A stretch of DNA of 64,000 nt, taken from assembly GCF_020177575.1 (NCBI RefSeq), contig NZ_JAHTBK010000001.1:310001-374000 (forward strand). Direction: 5' to 3'. How positions within the stretch are numbered: the stretch's first letter is position 1; the number at the start of each line of letters is the position of its first letter. A model generated the notes under the pieces. The model saw only the letters and a program-made list of their open reading frames with translations, ran no database searches and was not told the DNA's origin. Below are positions 35,140 through 43,741 of the stretch, piece by piece. The DNA comes from Hasllibacter sp. MH4015 (lineage in GTDB: Bacteria; Pseudomonadota; Alphaproteobacteria; Rhodobacterales; Rhodobacteraceae). The translations under genes were made by a program, and so were the position numbers.

Positions 35140-37413
35140 GTGACCCGCTTCGCCGCCCCCATCGCCGAGCAGATCTGGGACATGAAATACCGCCTGAAAG
35201 ACGCGGACGGCACACCCATCGACGGCTCGGTCGAGGATACGTGGCGGCGCATCGCCCGCGCTTTGGCTGAGGTTGAGGCGGAGCCGGAGACCTATGAGGA
35301 GCGCTTCTACACCGCGCTTGAGGATTTCAAATACCTCCCCGCAGGCCGCATCGTGGCCGGCGCGGGGACCGGGCGCAGCGTGACGCTCTTCAATTGCTTC
35401 GTCATGGGCACCGTACCGGACAGCATGGGCGGCATTTTCGACATGCTGAAAGAAGCCGCGCTGACGATGCAGCAGGGCGGTGGGATCGGCTATGACTTCT
35501 CCACTATCCGGCCGAAGGGTGCGGCGGTCAGCGGCGTGGCGGCGGATGCGTCCGGGCCGCTCAGCTTCATGGATGTGTGGGACGCGATGTGCCGCACGAT
35601 CATGTCGGCCGGATCGCGGCGCGGCGCGATGATGGCCACAATGCGCTGCGATCACCCGGATATCGAGGATTTCATCGCCGCCAAGCAGGACCCGGCCCGC
35701 CTGCGGATGTTCAACATGAGCGTCTTGGCCACCGACCCGTTCATGGAAGCGGTGGAGTCGGACGGCCCGTGGGATCTGGTCTTTGGCGACAAGGTTTTCC
35801 GCACCGTGCAGGCCCGTGATTTGTGGAACCGCATCATGCGGGCCACCTACGATTACGCGGAGCCGGGGGTGATTTTCATCGACCGCATCAATGCCGAGAA
35901 CAACCTCAATTACGCCGAGACGATCTGCGCCACCAACCCGTGCGGGGAACAACCGCTGCCGCCTTATGGGGCCTGCCTGCTCGGTTCGGTCAATCTGGCG
36001 CAACTGGTGGAGCATCCGTTTGACGACGCGGCCCGGATCTCCACCACCGCGCTGAACGACATCGTGGGCACCGCGATCCGCATGATGGACAATGTCGTCG
36101 ATGCCTCCCGCTTTCCGTTGGAGGCGCAGCGGCAGGAGGCGCAGGCGAAGCGGCGCATCGGCCTTGGCGTGACGGGGCTGGCGGACGCGCTGGCGATGTG
36201 CGGATTGCGCTATGGGTCGGAGGAGGCGGCGGCCAAGACAGGCGACTGGATGGCGCTGATCGCCAATGCGTCCTACCGGGCATCGGCTGAAATCGCGGCT
36301 GAGAAAGGCGCGTTCCCCCTTTTCGATGCGGCGGAATATGCCAAGACGCCCATGGTGCAGCGGCTGGATGCAGATGTGCAGGCGCTGATTGCCAAACACG
36401 GCCTGCGAAATGCGCTTTTGACGTCGATCGCGCCCACCGGCACGATTTCGCTTTTCGCAGGCAATGTCTCCTCGGGGATCGAGCCGATCTTCGCCAATGC
36501 CTATACCCGCAAGGTCCTGCAACCCGATGGCACCCGCACCGAGGAAGAAGTGGTCGATTTCGCGGTCGCAAAATGGCGCGAGATAAAGGGTGACGTAGAA
36601 TTGCCCGACCATTTCGTTAACGCGCAGACCTTGGCCCCGCTCGATCACGTGCGCATGCAGGCCGCCGCACAGCCTTGGATCGACTCCAGCATCTCCAAAA
36701 CCATAAACGTGCCTGCCGATATCAGCTTCGAGGCGTTCAAGGACGTCTACGCGGAGGCCTATGCCACCGGCTGCAAAGGCTGCACCACGTACCGGCCCAA
36801 CGACATAACGGGGTCGGTTTTGGCCGTGTCGGAAGCGGAAGAAAAGCCGCGCGCGCAGGAAGCGGTTGAGGCCGCTGGTGGCGAAGTCGTCTACATGTCC
36901 GATCCGCTGGACCGCCCGTCAGAGCTGGAGGGCAACACCTACAAGGTCAAATGGCCCGACAGCGAACATGCGCTCTACATCACGATCAACGACATCGTCC
37001 TGAACGGCCACCGCCGCCCTTTCGAGGTGTTCATAAACTCCAAGAACATGGAGCATTTCGCCTGGACCGTCGCACTCACCCGGATGATTTCCGCCGTGTT
37101 CCGGCGGGGTGGCGATGTGAGTTTCGTGGTAGAGGAGCTGAAGGCCGTCTTCGACCCGCGCGGCGGGGCATGGATGCAGGGCAAATACGTCCCCTCGATC
37201 CTGGCCGCGATCGGTGGCGTGATCGAAAAGCACATGATCGCCACGGGTTTTTTGGCGGGCGAAGGAATGGGTCTGAAGGCCGATCCCCATGCCCAGGTCG
37301 TCAATATCGGCAATCGCCCCGGCCCGGCCTGCCCGTCCTGCGGGCAATACGATCTGCGGATGGTCGAAGGCTGCCTGACCTGCGGGTCGTGCGGGCATTC
37401 GAAGTGCGGGTAG
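35140..37413 (+). CDS. nrdJ: Adenosylcobalamin-dependent (class II) ribonucleotide reductase
   Basis: 757 aa from the GTG at 35140; AAGGAG lies 8 bases upstream, while another GTG at 35134 is only 2 bases from it. Key residues: Cys in LFNCFVMG, the NPCGEQPLPPYGACLLGS stretch with the thiyl-radical Cys and partner, GGGIGYDFS, and a Cys-rich tail (CPSCGQ...CLTCGSCGHSKCG) that resembles a zinc finger/redox tail. It reduces ribonucleotides to deoxyribonucleotides with B12. The short leader shows no cobalamin riboswitch and no NrdR box. Confidence 0.95.
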   Translation: MTRFAAPIAEQIWDMKYRLKDADGTPIDGSVEDTWRRIARALAEVEAEPETYEERFYTALEDFKYLPAGRIVAGAGTGRSVTLFNCFVMGTVPDSMGGIFDMLKEAALTMQQGGGIGYDFSTIRPKGAAVSGVAADASGPLSFMDVWDAMCRTIMSAGSRRGAMMATMRCDHPDIEDFIAAKQDPARLRMFNMSVLATDPFMEAVESDGPWDLVFGDKVFRTVQARDLWNRIMRATYDYAEPGVIFIDRINAENNLNYAETICATNPCGEQPLPPYGACLLGSVNLAQLVEHPFDDAARISTTALNDIVGTAIRMMDNVVDASRFPLEAQRQEAQAKRRIGLGVTGLADALAMCGLRYGSEEAAAKTGDWMALIANASYRASAEIAAEKGAFPLFDAAEYAKTPMVQRLDADVQALIAKHGLRNALLTSIAPTGTISLFAGNVSSGIEPIFANAYTRKVLQPDGTRTEEEVVDFAVAKWREIKGDVELPDHFVNAQTLAPLDHVRMQAAAQPWIDSSISKTINVPADISFEAFKDVYAEAYATGCKGCTTYRPNDITGSVLAVSEAEEKPRAQEAVEAAGGEVVYMSDPLDRPSELEGNTYKVKWPDSEHALYITINDIVLNGHRRPFEVFINSKNMEHFAWTVALTRMISAVFRRGGDVSFVVEELKAVFDPRGGAWMQGKYVPSILAAIGGVIEKHMIATGFLAGEGMGLKADPHAQVVNIGNRPGPACPSCGQYDLRMVEGCLTCGSCGHSKCG

Positions 37414-37417
37414 GCGG

Positions 37418-37573
37418 ATGTACCGGTGGGTGGAAGATCATCTGATCTTCACGCCGTCGGGCAAGTTTGTCTGGCGGTGCGGCTTCTGGGCGCGCCTGCC
37501 GAAGCGATTGCCACGCGAAGAGGCTGCTTTGGGCGACCTGTTCGACGAGCGATTTCCCTCCTCTACGTCCTGA
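37418..37573 (+). CDS. Putative 51-aa protein directly after nrdJ
   Basis: ATG at 37418, four bases after the nrdJ stop, with AGG just upstream; stop TGA at 37571-37573. It opens MYRWVEDHLIFTPSGKFVWR and is rich in Trp, Phe and Arg early and acidic late (EEAALGDLFDERF). The composition looks like a real soluble protein rather than chance, and the spacing suggests translation from the nrdJ transcript. No family recognised. Confidence 0.5.
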   Translation: MYRWVEDHLIFTPSGKFVWRCGFWARLPKRLPREEAALGDLFDERFPSSTS

Positions 37574-37723
37574 CGAGGACCACAATAGGTGTCGCGGTCC
37601 TGCCTCACTTGGTGCGCGAAACGGGCCGAAACTCCGAATTCCCCGACCCAAATCGCCGTTTGGTGCTAATTTCGCCACAAATCACCGGCATCAGACCGGA
37701 AAACACACGTTGAGCAGGCAGCC

Positions 37724-38653
37724 ATGACACAACAAACCCTCCGGGCGCTGGCCCTTGTCGCGACCGCTTTGGGCGCACCCGCTTTCGCGCAGGACAGCGC
37801 CGCGTTCGAGCGTCAGGGCTTCACGCAAGTCTTCACCAACGACTGGTTCGGCATGCCCATCGGCGACCGCTTCGACCGCTGGCGGACGGGCGCCTACCAG
37901 GTCAGCGGGTTCTTCGGCCAGGACTGGGACGGCGCCTTGCCGAGTGATCCCTTTGCGCTTGTCGAGTTGCGCTTCCGCGGGGAAATCATTGCGCCCGACA
38001 ACCTTGCCGCCCCCGCACCGGGCGACCGGCGGTATGCCCCGGCGCTCTATTTCGGGGCATCGACGCATTTCGACTATCGCGGGTTGGAAGTGGCGGCGGG
38101 CGCGGACCTGGTGATGACGGGCGACCAGACCGGCCTGATGGACCTGCATGACGGCATCCACCGGACCTTCGGCGGCTCGGACGTGGATTTGTCGAATTTC
38201 ATGATCGACGACGGCTACTACCTCAATGGGACGGTGGAAGGCGGGCGGACCTTTGCACTTGGCAACACCGCCGTGCGCCCCTTCGCGGAAGTGCAGGCGG
38301 GCGTTGAGACCCTGGCGCGTGTTGGGGTCGACCTTCGGTTCGGAAACTTCGATCCCGAGGCATTGTTGATCCGCGACCCGATCACCGGGCAACGCATCCT
38401 CGCGCTGCCGGGCGATGGCGGTGGAGGCTTCAGCTTCTCCGCCGGGGCGGATGTGGGATACGTCTGGGACTCGGTTCTTTTGCCGTCCAACGGGCCGGAG
38501 CACGAGGATATGCGCTATCGCCTGCGGGGCGGCGTGAATTACGGGATCGGGCCGGCCGATTTCTTTTACGGCGTCACCTATCTGTCGGAAGAATTCGTCG
38601 GGCAGGAGGAAGGGCAACTGGTCGGATCGCTCTCCCTCGTCTTGCGGTTCTGA
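37724..38653 (+). CDS. LpxR-like outer-membrane protein (lipid A deacylase family)
   Basis: 309 aa. Signal peptide (MTQQTLRALALVATALGAPAFAQ). The mature start has the family NDWFG motif (Asn-Asp about 39-40 of the precursor), DRFDRWRTGAYQVSG with a conserved Ser, and GIHRTFGGSD with a conserved His, matching the Asn/Asp/Ser/His set known from the LpxR 3'-O-deacylase. It ends LVLRF, a barrel C-terminus. It may trim or bind lipid A; activity is inferred. Monocistronic. Confidence 0.75.
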   Translation: MTQQTLRALALVATALGAPAFAQDSAAFERQGFTQVFTNDWFGMPIGDRFDRWRTGAYQVSGFFGQDWDGALPSDPFALVELRFRGEIIAPDNLAAPAPGDRRYAPALYFGASTHFDYRGLEVAAGADLVMTGDQTGLMDLHDGIHRTFGGSDVDLSNFMIDDGYYLNGTVEGGRTFALGNTAVRPFAEVQAGVETLARVGVDLRFGNFDPEALLIRDPITGQRILALPGDGGGGFSFSAGADVGYVWDSVLLPSNGPEHEDMRYRLRGGVNYGIGPADFFYGVTYLSEEFVGQEEGQLVGSLSLVLRF

Positions 38654-38666
38654 CAAATTCGACTCA

Positions 38667-38688
38667 CCGATTCGGAAAAGCGAATCGG
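38667..38688. repeat. Perfect 8-bp inverted repeat with 6-nt loop
   Basis: CCGATTCG-gaaaag-CGAATCGG, 13 bp after the LpxR-like gene and 90 bp before the Hint gene. No T-run on either side, so it is not a standard terminator; it might be an operator or a Rho-type 3' hairpin. A further CGAAT-type half-site (GCGAATCACC) lies near 38703. Confidence 0.5.
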
Positions 38689-38778
38689 GAGGCTTCCCAC
38701 GGCGAATCACCTCTGCTAGCGTCCTGACAAAGGCCGGGGATCAACCACCGGTCTACGTCGAAACTGACGAGGCGGGGC

Positions 38779-39864
38779 ATGATGGGTACGAGCTTTCGGG
38801 GCGCGTTCGTGATCGTATGGGCGCAAACCTGCATTGAGGGATTTCCGGCAGAACCACAACAAGAACTGGCCGAAGGGATGAGCTGGAGCTGGCATGGCAA
38901 GCTTCTTCCACTGGAAGGGGATCCCGCCGCCCTCCTCCTGACGGTCAGCCGGGACCAGGATGAGCTTCGCGCCCGTGCGGCGCGCGTGGTGCGCAAGCTG
39001 TTGCAGCACTCCGCGCCGGGCCCCGCCGAATTTGCCGCCGCGGATGCCGATCCCCTGTTCCGCGGCGCATTCATCGTTAGCGACGGCGCGAAATTCTACA
39101 CGATTGTCCCGATCTTGCTGGAAGACTGCACGCCGCCGCTATTGCTGTTCGCGGGCGATCCGCCGCCATCGGGGCGGGAATTGATGATCGTGCATCGCAA
39201 CGAGGAAACCCTGAAGCCGACGCCAAGCGAGGAGCCGACGGTGATCTGCTTCACGCCCGGCACCCGCATCCGCACCGAAGACGGCGACAAGGCGATCGAG
39301 GAATTGGGCACCGGCGACCGTGTGCTGACCCGCGACAACGGCCCGCAAGAGGTTCTGTGGTCAGGCCACCGCCGTATGTCGGGCGCGCGCCTGTTCGCGA
39401 TGCCGGACCAACGTCCGATCCGTATGCGGGCGGGGGCGCTGGGGGTCGAGCGCCCGGACGAGGATCTGATCGTCAGCCCCGAGCACCGCATCCTGGTGAC
39501 CGGCCGCGCTGCGCAGGAATTGTGGGGGGAGGCCGAAGTGCTGGTCCGCGCCGCCGATCTGGTGGGCGACAGCCGCATCACCGTCGACCATTCCCTGCGC
39601 GAGACGTTTTACATTCACCTGATGCTGGACCGACACGAGGTCGTCTGGGCCAACGGGCTGGAGGTGGAGACGTTTCACCCCGGCTTCATGGGGTTGGAGC
39701 ACCTCAACAACCTGCAACGCGAGAGCCTGCTGGAGATGCGCCCCGAACTGGCCGCCAATCCGCACGCCTACGGCGCGCCGGTGCGCCGGATGCTGACCCG
39801 CGCAGAGGCCGCGATCCTGATCGACGGCGCCCCCACCAAACCGCTGGCCGCCCGCGCCCATTGA
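38779..39864 (+). CDS. Hint (Hedgehog/intein) domain protein
   Basis: 361 aa. Residues 1-150 are an uncharacterised N-terminal region. A Hint domain starts at VICFTPGTRIRTEDGDKAIEELGTGDRVLTRDNG (about 154-187) and runs through DEDLIVSPEHRILV and the C-terminal VWANGLEVETFHPG region. The nucleophile-like Cys of CFTPGT is present, but there is no obvious intein-like His-Asn junction, so the domain is of the stand-alone roseobacter type. Such proteins are often found with secreted or adhesin-like repeats; none is present here. No signal peptide seen. Confidence 0.8.
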   Translation: MMGTSFRGAFVIVWAQTCIEGFPAEPQQELAEGMSWSWHGKLLPLEGDPAALLLTVSRDQDELRARAARVVRKLLQHSAPGPAEFAAADADPLFRGAFIVSDGAKFYTIVPILLEDCTPPLLLFAGDPPPSGRELMIVHRNEETLKPTPSEEPTVICFTPGTRIRTEDGDKAIEELGTGDRVLTRDNGPQEVLWSGHRRMSGARLFAMPDQRPIRMRAGALGVERPDEDLIVSPEHRILVTGRAAQELWGEAEVLVRAADLVGDSRITVDHSLRETFYIHLMLDRHEVVWANGLEVETFHPGFMGLEHLNNLQRESLLEMRPELAANPHAYGAPVRRMLTRAEAAILIDGAPTKPLAARAH

Positions 39865-39910
39865 CGGGCGCATTGACACCCCCCTGAACCGGGCCTAAAA
39901 GCCCGCCAGA

Positions 39911-39936
39911 TCCCGGTCGTAAGGCCGGGGTTTTTC
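39911..39936 (+). terminator. Rho-independent terminator after the Hint gene
   Basis: CCCGG / CCGGG stem followed by TTTTTC, 47 bp after the stop. The rest of the 206-bp gap up to rpsD is the rpsD leader, in which I see no further clear element besides the AAGGAG at about 40058. Confidence 0.65.
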
Positions 39937-40070
39937 ATTGGTGTTGGTGGCCCTCGCAAGAGGAACCCTGTCATCCCGGCCAAATCCGGGAAGAGGACAA
40001 CGCCCTTCACAACAACCGCGAGGCAAGCCACCGGCTTGAGGAGCGGTTTCGAACCTGAAGGAGATCAGCC

Positions 40071-40691
40071 GTGACCAAACGCACGTCTGCCAAGTACAAA
40101 ATCGACCGCCGGATGGGCGAAAACATCTGGGGCCGCCCGAAATCCCCCGTCAATCGCCGCGAATACGGCCCCGGTCAGCATGGCCAGCGCCGCAAGGGCA
40201 AGATGTCCGATTTCGGCCTGCAGCTGCGCGCCAAGCAAAAGCTCAAGGGTTATTACGGCGACCTGACCGAGAAGCAATTCAAGCGCATCTACATCGAAGC
40301 GGCCCGTGTCAAAGGTGACACCGGTGAGAACCTGATCGGCTTGCTGGAGCGCCGCCTGGACGCCGTCGTCTACCGCGCCAAGTTCGTGCCGACCGTCTTC
40401 GCCGCCCGCCAGTTCGTGAACCACGGCCATGTCCTGGTGAACGGCCAGCGCGTCAACATCCCCTCCTACCGCGTGAAGGAAGGCGATGTCGTTGAGGTTC
40501 GGGAGAAGTCCAAGCAATTGGCCATCGTGCTGGAAGCCGTGCAATTGGCCGAGCGTGACGTGCCCGATTACATCGAGGCCGACCATTCCAAGATGACCGC
40601 CACCTTCGTGCGCACCCCCGGCCTGGGCGATGTGCCCTATCCGGTGATGATGGAACCGAACCTCGTGATCGAATACTACGCCCAGAACTAA
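40071..40691 (+). CDS. rpsD: 30S ribosomal protein S4
   Basis: 206 aa starting at a GTG with AAGGAG 8 bases upstream. S4 N-terminal domain ([23 protein letters not shown]...[21 protein letters not shown]) and RNA-binding S4 domain ([48 protein letters not shown]). It nucleates 30S assembly by binding 16S rRNA. Alone, not in the alpha operon, as in relatives; a strong terminator follows. Confidence 0.97.
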   Translation: MTKRTSAKYKIDRRMGENIWGRPKSPVNRREYGPGQHGQRRKGKMSDFGLQLRAKQKLKGYYGDLTEKQFKRIYIEAARVKGDTGENLIGLLERRLDAVVYRAKFVPTVFAARQFVNHGHVLVNGQRVNIPSYRVKEGDVVEVREKSKQLAIVLEAVQLAERDVPDYIEADHSKMTATFVRTPGLGDVPYPVMMEPNLVIEYYAQN

Positions 40692-40715
40692 GCTGGTTCT
40701 GAGCGAAGACATCGA

Positions 40716-40745
40716 AAGGCCGCCCCTCATCCGGGCGGCCTTTTT
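40716..40745 (+). terminator. Rho-independent terminator of rpsD
   Basis: GGCCGCCC / GGGCGGCC stem with T5 directly behind it, 25 bp after the rpsD stop. Confidence 0.88.
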
Positions 40746-40753
40746 CGTTTGGG

Positions 40754-41965
40754 TCAGTCTTGCAGGTCGATGACGGCGCTGTCGTCGTCAAACAGCAATC
40801 GGCAGGCCGCGCCCATCGCCACGCATTCGGCCAGTCCGGCCATCAGCCCGTCTTCGCCTTCGGGGACGGTCAGGCCAAGCGCCTCCATCTCCCTGCGATA
40901 CGTGTCGCGCCGCAATTGTGCGTACTCCTCGGTGTCGCGGGCCAGCGCGCCGGCAAATGCCTCCAACGCGCCCTCCGCATCCCCCGCAGCGGCGCGGATA
41001 TGGGCCAGCGTATCGAGGGAGCCTGCAACGTTGTCGTTCGGCGAAGTGTCTTGCGGGTCGAACATCGCGTACCACCGATCAATGATGTCGGATGCCGCCT
41101 CCAACTCGCCCCTCAGGTACAGGTGCCAGGCCAGGTCATTACGAATGTTGTAGAGGTGGTCCCATTGGTCGATGACGGCGCTGTATTCCTGCTCCGCCGC
41201 GCGGGCGGCATCGAATTGCTCAAGGTAGATATTTGCCTGCACGAGGACGTAGACGTCGTCGATATGTGGATCGTCAAAGGCCAGAGCTTGGGTCGCTGCC
41301 TCCACGGCGCGGTCATCTTGTTCCAGCGAATAGAACGCCAACCGCGCCACGTCGCTGTAGAACCATTCCTCTGACAGGCCCACATAATCGGCGGCATTGT
41401 AGGCCTGCATCGCCTCTTCGTGGCGCTCTGCCCAATGCAGGCAATACCCGAGGTTGCCGAGGAGATACGGATCGGCGCTTGGGTCGAAGGCCCAGTCGAC
41501 CGAAGGCCCAAGCCTGTCGATGATCTGGTCGGCCACCGCGCCGCAGCTTTCGGGATCGTCGCCGTCGGTCCGCGCGATCAGCAATTCAAGATAGGCGCGC
41601 GGATTGTCGGGTTCCGCATCAATGGCGGCCTGCGCCCACCGCATCTGGCCCTCGGCGTCGCCCATTTCAGCCGCGAGGGAGGAAGCATTTGCGTAACCGC
41701 GGAACCAATCGGGGCGGTATTCCCCGACGAGGATCTGGTCGAGAAATGCCGCGTCCATGTCGCCCAGAAATTCGTGGGCGATGCCACGGTGCAGGATGAA
41801 CCGCCCCTGTTCGACCGGATCATCGGTTGCGGCCAGCGCCGTGTTGCAGGCCGACAGGGTCGCGGCCCAATCCCCTTCCCCGTAAAGGCAGGTCTCGACC
41901 GGGTCGGCCGCGGCAAAGGTTGCCGTCATCACAAAAAAAGCGGTGGACGAAAAAAGGGCGCGCAT
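40754..41965 (-). CDS. Secreted TPR-repeat protein
   Basis: 403 aa from the ATG at 41965. Signal peptide (MRALFSSTAFFVMTATFAAA), then DPVETCLYGEGDWAATLSACNTAL and several TPR-like helical pairs (GRFILHRGIAHEFLGDMDAAFLD; ADPYLLGNLGYCLHWAERHEEAMQAYNAA; TLAHIRAAAGDAEGALEAFAGALA). Acidic overall. Probably a periplasmic scaffold or binding protein; no catalytic motif. Convergent with rpsD; the two share the terminator region. Confidence 0.75.
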   Translation of the reverse strand: MRALFSSTAFFVMTATFAAADPVETCLYGEGDWAATLSACNTALAATDDPVEQGRFILHRGIAHEFLGDMDAAFLDQILVGEYRPDWFRGYANASSLAAEMGDAEGQMRWAQAAIDAEPDNPRAYLELLIARTDGDDPESCGAVADQIIDRLGPSVDWAFDPSADPYLLGNLGYCLHWAERHEEAMQAYNAADYVGLSEEWFYSDVARLAFYSLEQDDRAVEAATQALAFDDPHIDDVYVLVQANIYLEQFDAARAAEQEYSAVIDQWDHLYNIRNDLAWHLYLRGELEAASDIIDRWYAMFDPQDTSPNDNVAGSLDTLAHIRAAAGDAEGALEAFAGALARDTEEYAQLRRDTYRREMEALGLTVPEGEDGLMAGLAECVAMGAACRLLFDDDSAVIDLQD

Positions 41966-42055
41966 GGGTATCTCGCAAAATAATGTACGCGCAGGATGCC
42001 TTGGGCGGTTGCGATCTGGCAAGGCCGCCGGGGCGCGTGGATTCCCTACCTTCCC

Positions 42056-42178
42056 CTAACGCCCATGCATCCGTTTGCGCCGCTCGGTAATCCGGTCCTG
42101 CGCTGCCTGCGTGCCGTCGTGGAACGATCCGAACAGCTTGTCCCACGGAATTTCCAGACTGCCGTAATTGCACTCGAA
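42056..42178 (-). pseudogene. Preserved 3' tail of the sterol desaturase-family gene beyond an in-frame stop
   Basis: After the TAA at 42179-42181 the same frame continues for 40 sense codons (FECNYGSLEIPWDKLFGSFH...) to a TAG at 42056-42058. These residues match the C-terminus expected for this family, in which HHR is followed by YFECNYG. The only lesion is Tyr to TAA, which a single base change explains. The tail itself shows no further stop or frameshift. Confidence 0.8.
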
Positions 42179-43036
42179 TTAGCGGTGATGCATCTGGTGG
42201 TGGAAGGTCCCCAGCTTCAGGCGGTTCCTGTCGCGGATCACCATGCCCTCGAACCCGGTATGGGTCGTGGCGGCGGTCAACGCGAAGTATTGCAGGTGAA
42301 ACAGGATGTGGACCGGGTGCGCGGCCACGACGAAATGGATCAGCACCGAGCCGAGAAAGATGACGTGTTCGATCGGATGCATCGACAGGCCGGACCATGG
42401 CCCGACATTGATGTTGCGATGGTGCAGCGCGTGGACATGGCGGTAGAGCCACGGAATGTGCAGGGCGCGGTGAATCCAGTAGAAATAGAAGCTCTCCCAG
42501 ATCGGGATGAGGAAGAACAGCGCGATGAACCAGACGGGGTTCATGGCCCAGGTCAGCATCGGCGCATATCCATTGGCCATCGCCCACAGCATCAGAATTT
42601 CGTAGGCGGTCCAGACTGTCACGCCGGAGGCGAGCGACCAGAACATGTTGTCCCGGACCTGACCGCCTAAGGTGAATTGCCGCCCGTTCACCATCAGCGG
42701 GCGCGGGTCGAATTTCAGGCGCTGGCCCTGCTTCGTGTAGGTGTAGAACCACAGGTGCAGAGCCCCCGCGACCAATGTCATCAGGATCAGGTTGCGCGCA
42801 TAGATCGCAAGCACCGGGCCGGGCGACAGGGTCTGCATCGCCTCCAGCGGCGGTTGCAGCAACGTCCAGGAGATGATCGCGACCCCCACCAGGATCAGCC
42901 GCTCGGATATCAGGAACCAGGAATTCCAGAACCATTGCACGATTTCCAGCGGCCTGAGCGGCCATCGGAACAGCGGCGACACGCGAAGCGGGACATCCGG
43001 CGTGTGGTTCCAGCCTTTCAGCTTTCCGTTCGACAT
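42179..43036 (-). CDS. Sterol desaturase/fatty acid hydroxylase family protein, truncated by an in-frame TAA
   Basis: 285 aa from the ATG at 43036 to the TAA; readthrough would give 326 aa. Membrane-bound di-iron family: several hydrophobic helices and His boxes FYFYWIHRALHIPWLYRHVHALHHRN and the final FHHQMHHR. All His boxes remain, but the conserved 40-residue C-terminal tail is cut off. It could be a recent pseudogene, a sequencing error, or a protein that tolerates truncation. Relatives hydroxylate or desaturate sterols, fatty acids or carotenoids; the substrate here is unknown. Confidence 0.8.
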   Translation of the reverse strand: MSNGKLKGWNHTPDVPLRVSPLFRWPLRPLEIVQWFWNSWFLISERLILVGVAIISWTLLQPPLEAMQTLSPGPVLAIYARNLILMTLVAGALHLWFYTYTKQGQRLKFDPRPLMVNGRQFTLGGQVRDNMFWSLASGVTVWTAYEILMLWAMANGYAPMLTWAMNPVWFIALFFLIPIWESFYFYWIHRALHIPWLYRHVHALHHRNINVGPWSGLSMHPIEHVIFLGSVLIHFVVAAHPVHILFHLQYFALTAATTHTGFEGMVIRDRNRLKLGTFHHQMHHR

Positions 43037-43120
43037 GGGGCGATCCCGATCCTGACGGCCAAGGCTAGCGTCCACGCGGGCGGGCGCGCAAACGAAAACC
43101 GGGGCCGGTCGCGCGGGGGT

Positions 43121-43561
43121 CTACTCCACAGTCACCGTGATCACGTCCGAGGCGACGGGCGGGACATGCGGCACGTGGTTCAGATCCCCCATGACCAGCT
43201 GCAGCGTGTGGTCGCCCGGTGGCAGGTCAAGGGTCACTTGCGTCTGCCCGCCGCCGAAATGCATGTGATTGTCATCGGCAGGGATGCCGTAAGTCAATTC
43301 CTCCGCGCCTTCCTCCCCCTCGCCCAGGGGCGGGCGGTTCAGCAGCAGGTGGTGATGGCCGGTATTCTCCCGCTCAGTGCCGGCCGGGGCCACGCCCATC
43401 CCGCTGAGCCCGAAGATGATCGTCACGGGCGCGGTGACGGTATCCCCGTCCTCAAGGTTCACGAAATAGACCATCGCGCCGTCGGGTGACGGGGTATCTT
43501 GCGCCCATCCAAGGGTCGGGGCAGCGATCAGCGCAGCGGCGGCAAGGTGTTTGAGTGACAT
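43121..43561 (-). CDS. DUF4399 family secreted protein
   Basis: 146 aa from the ATG at 43561. Signal peptide (MSLKHLAAAALIAAPTLGWAQ), then the DUF4399 domain: VYFVNLEDGDTVTAPVTIIFGLSGMGVAPAG, NTGHHHLLLN and GDHTLQLVMGDLNHVPHVPPVAS. His-rich (GHHHLLL, DNHMHFGGG), which could bind metal. Periplasmic; function unknown. Confidence 0.85.
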   Translation of the reverse strand: MSLKHLAAAALIAAPTLGWAQDTPSPDGAMVYFVNLEDGDTVTAPVTIIFGLSGMGVAPAGTERENTGHHHLLLNRPPLGEGEEGAEELTYGIPADDNHMHFGGGQTQVTLDLPPGDHTLQLVMGDLNHVPHVPPVASDVITVTVE

Positions 43562-43741
43562 GAATTTTCCTCCCAATTCTGCCGCGGGCGCGGGTGATCC
43601 CAAGCCCGGGCATTGCACGACATAGCGCGCCGGGCGGCAAAGCCGACCCTTTCGTGCGTGCCCGGACCACGGCGATCTTGCCCTTTGCATTTTCCCAAAC
43701 AGACCGTATCAGGGCGCCGGTATCGACAGGGGGAGGGTTCC

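Noticed and set aside
39937-40070. Ribosomal-protein leader RNA (S4 autoregulatory structure) before rpsD
   Set aside because: Plausible in principle, but I could not trace a pseudoknot or conserved element by eye.
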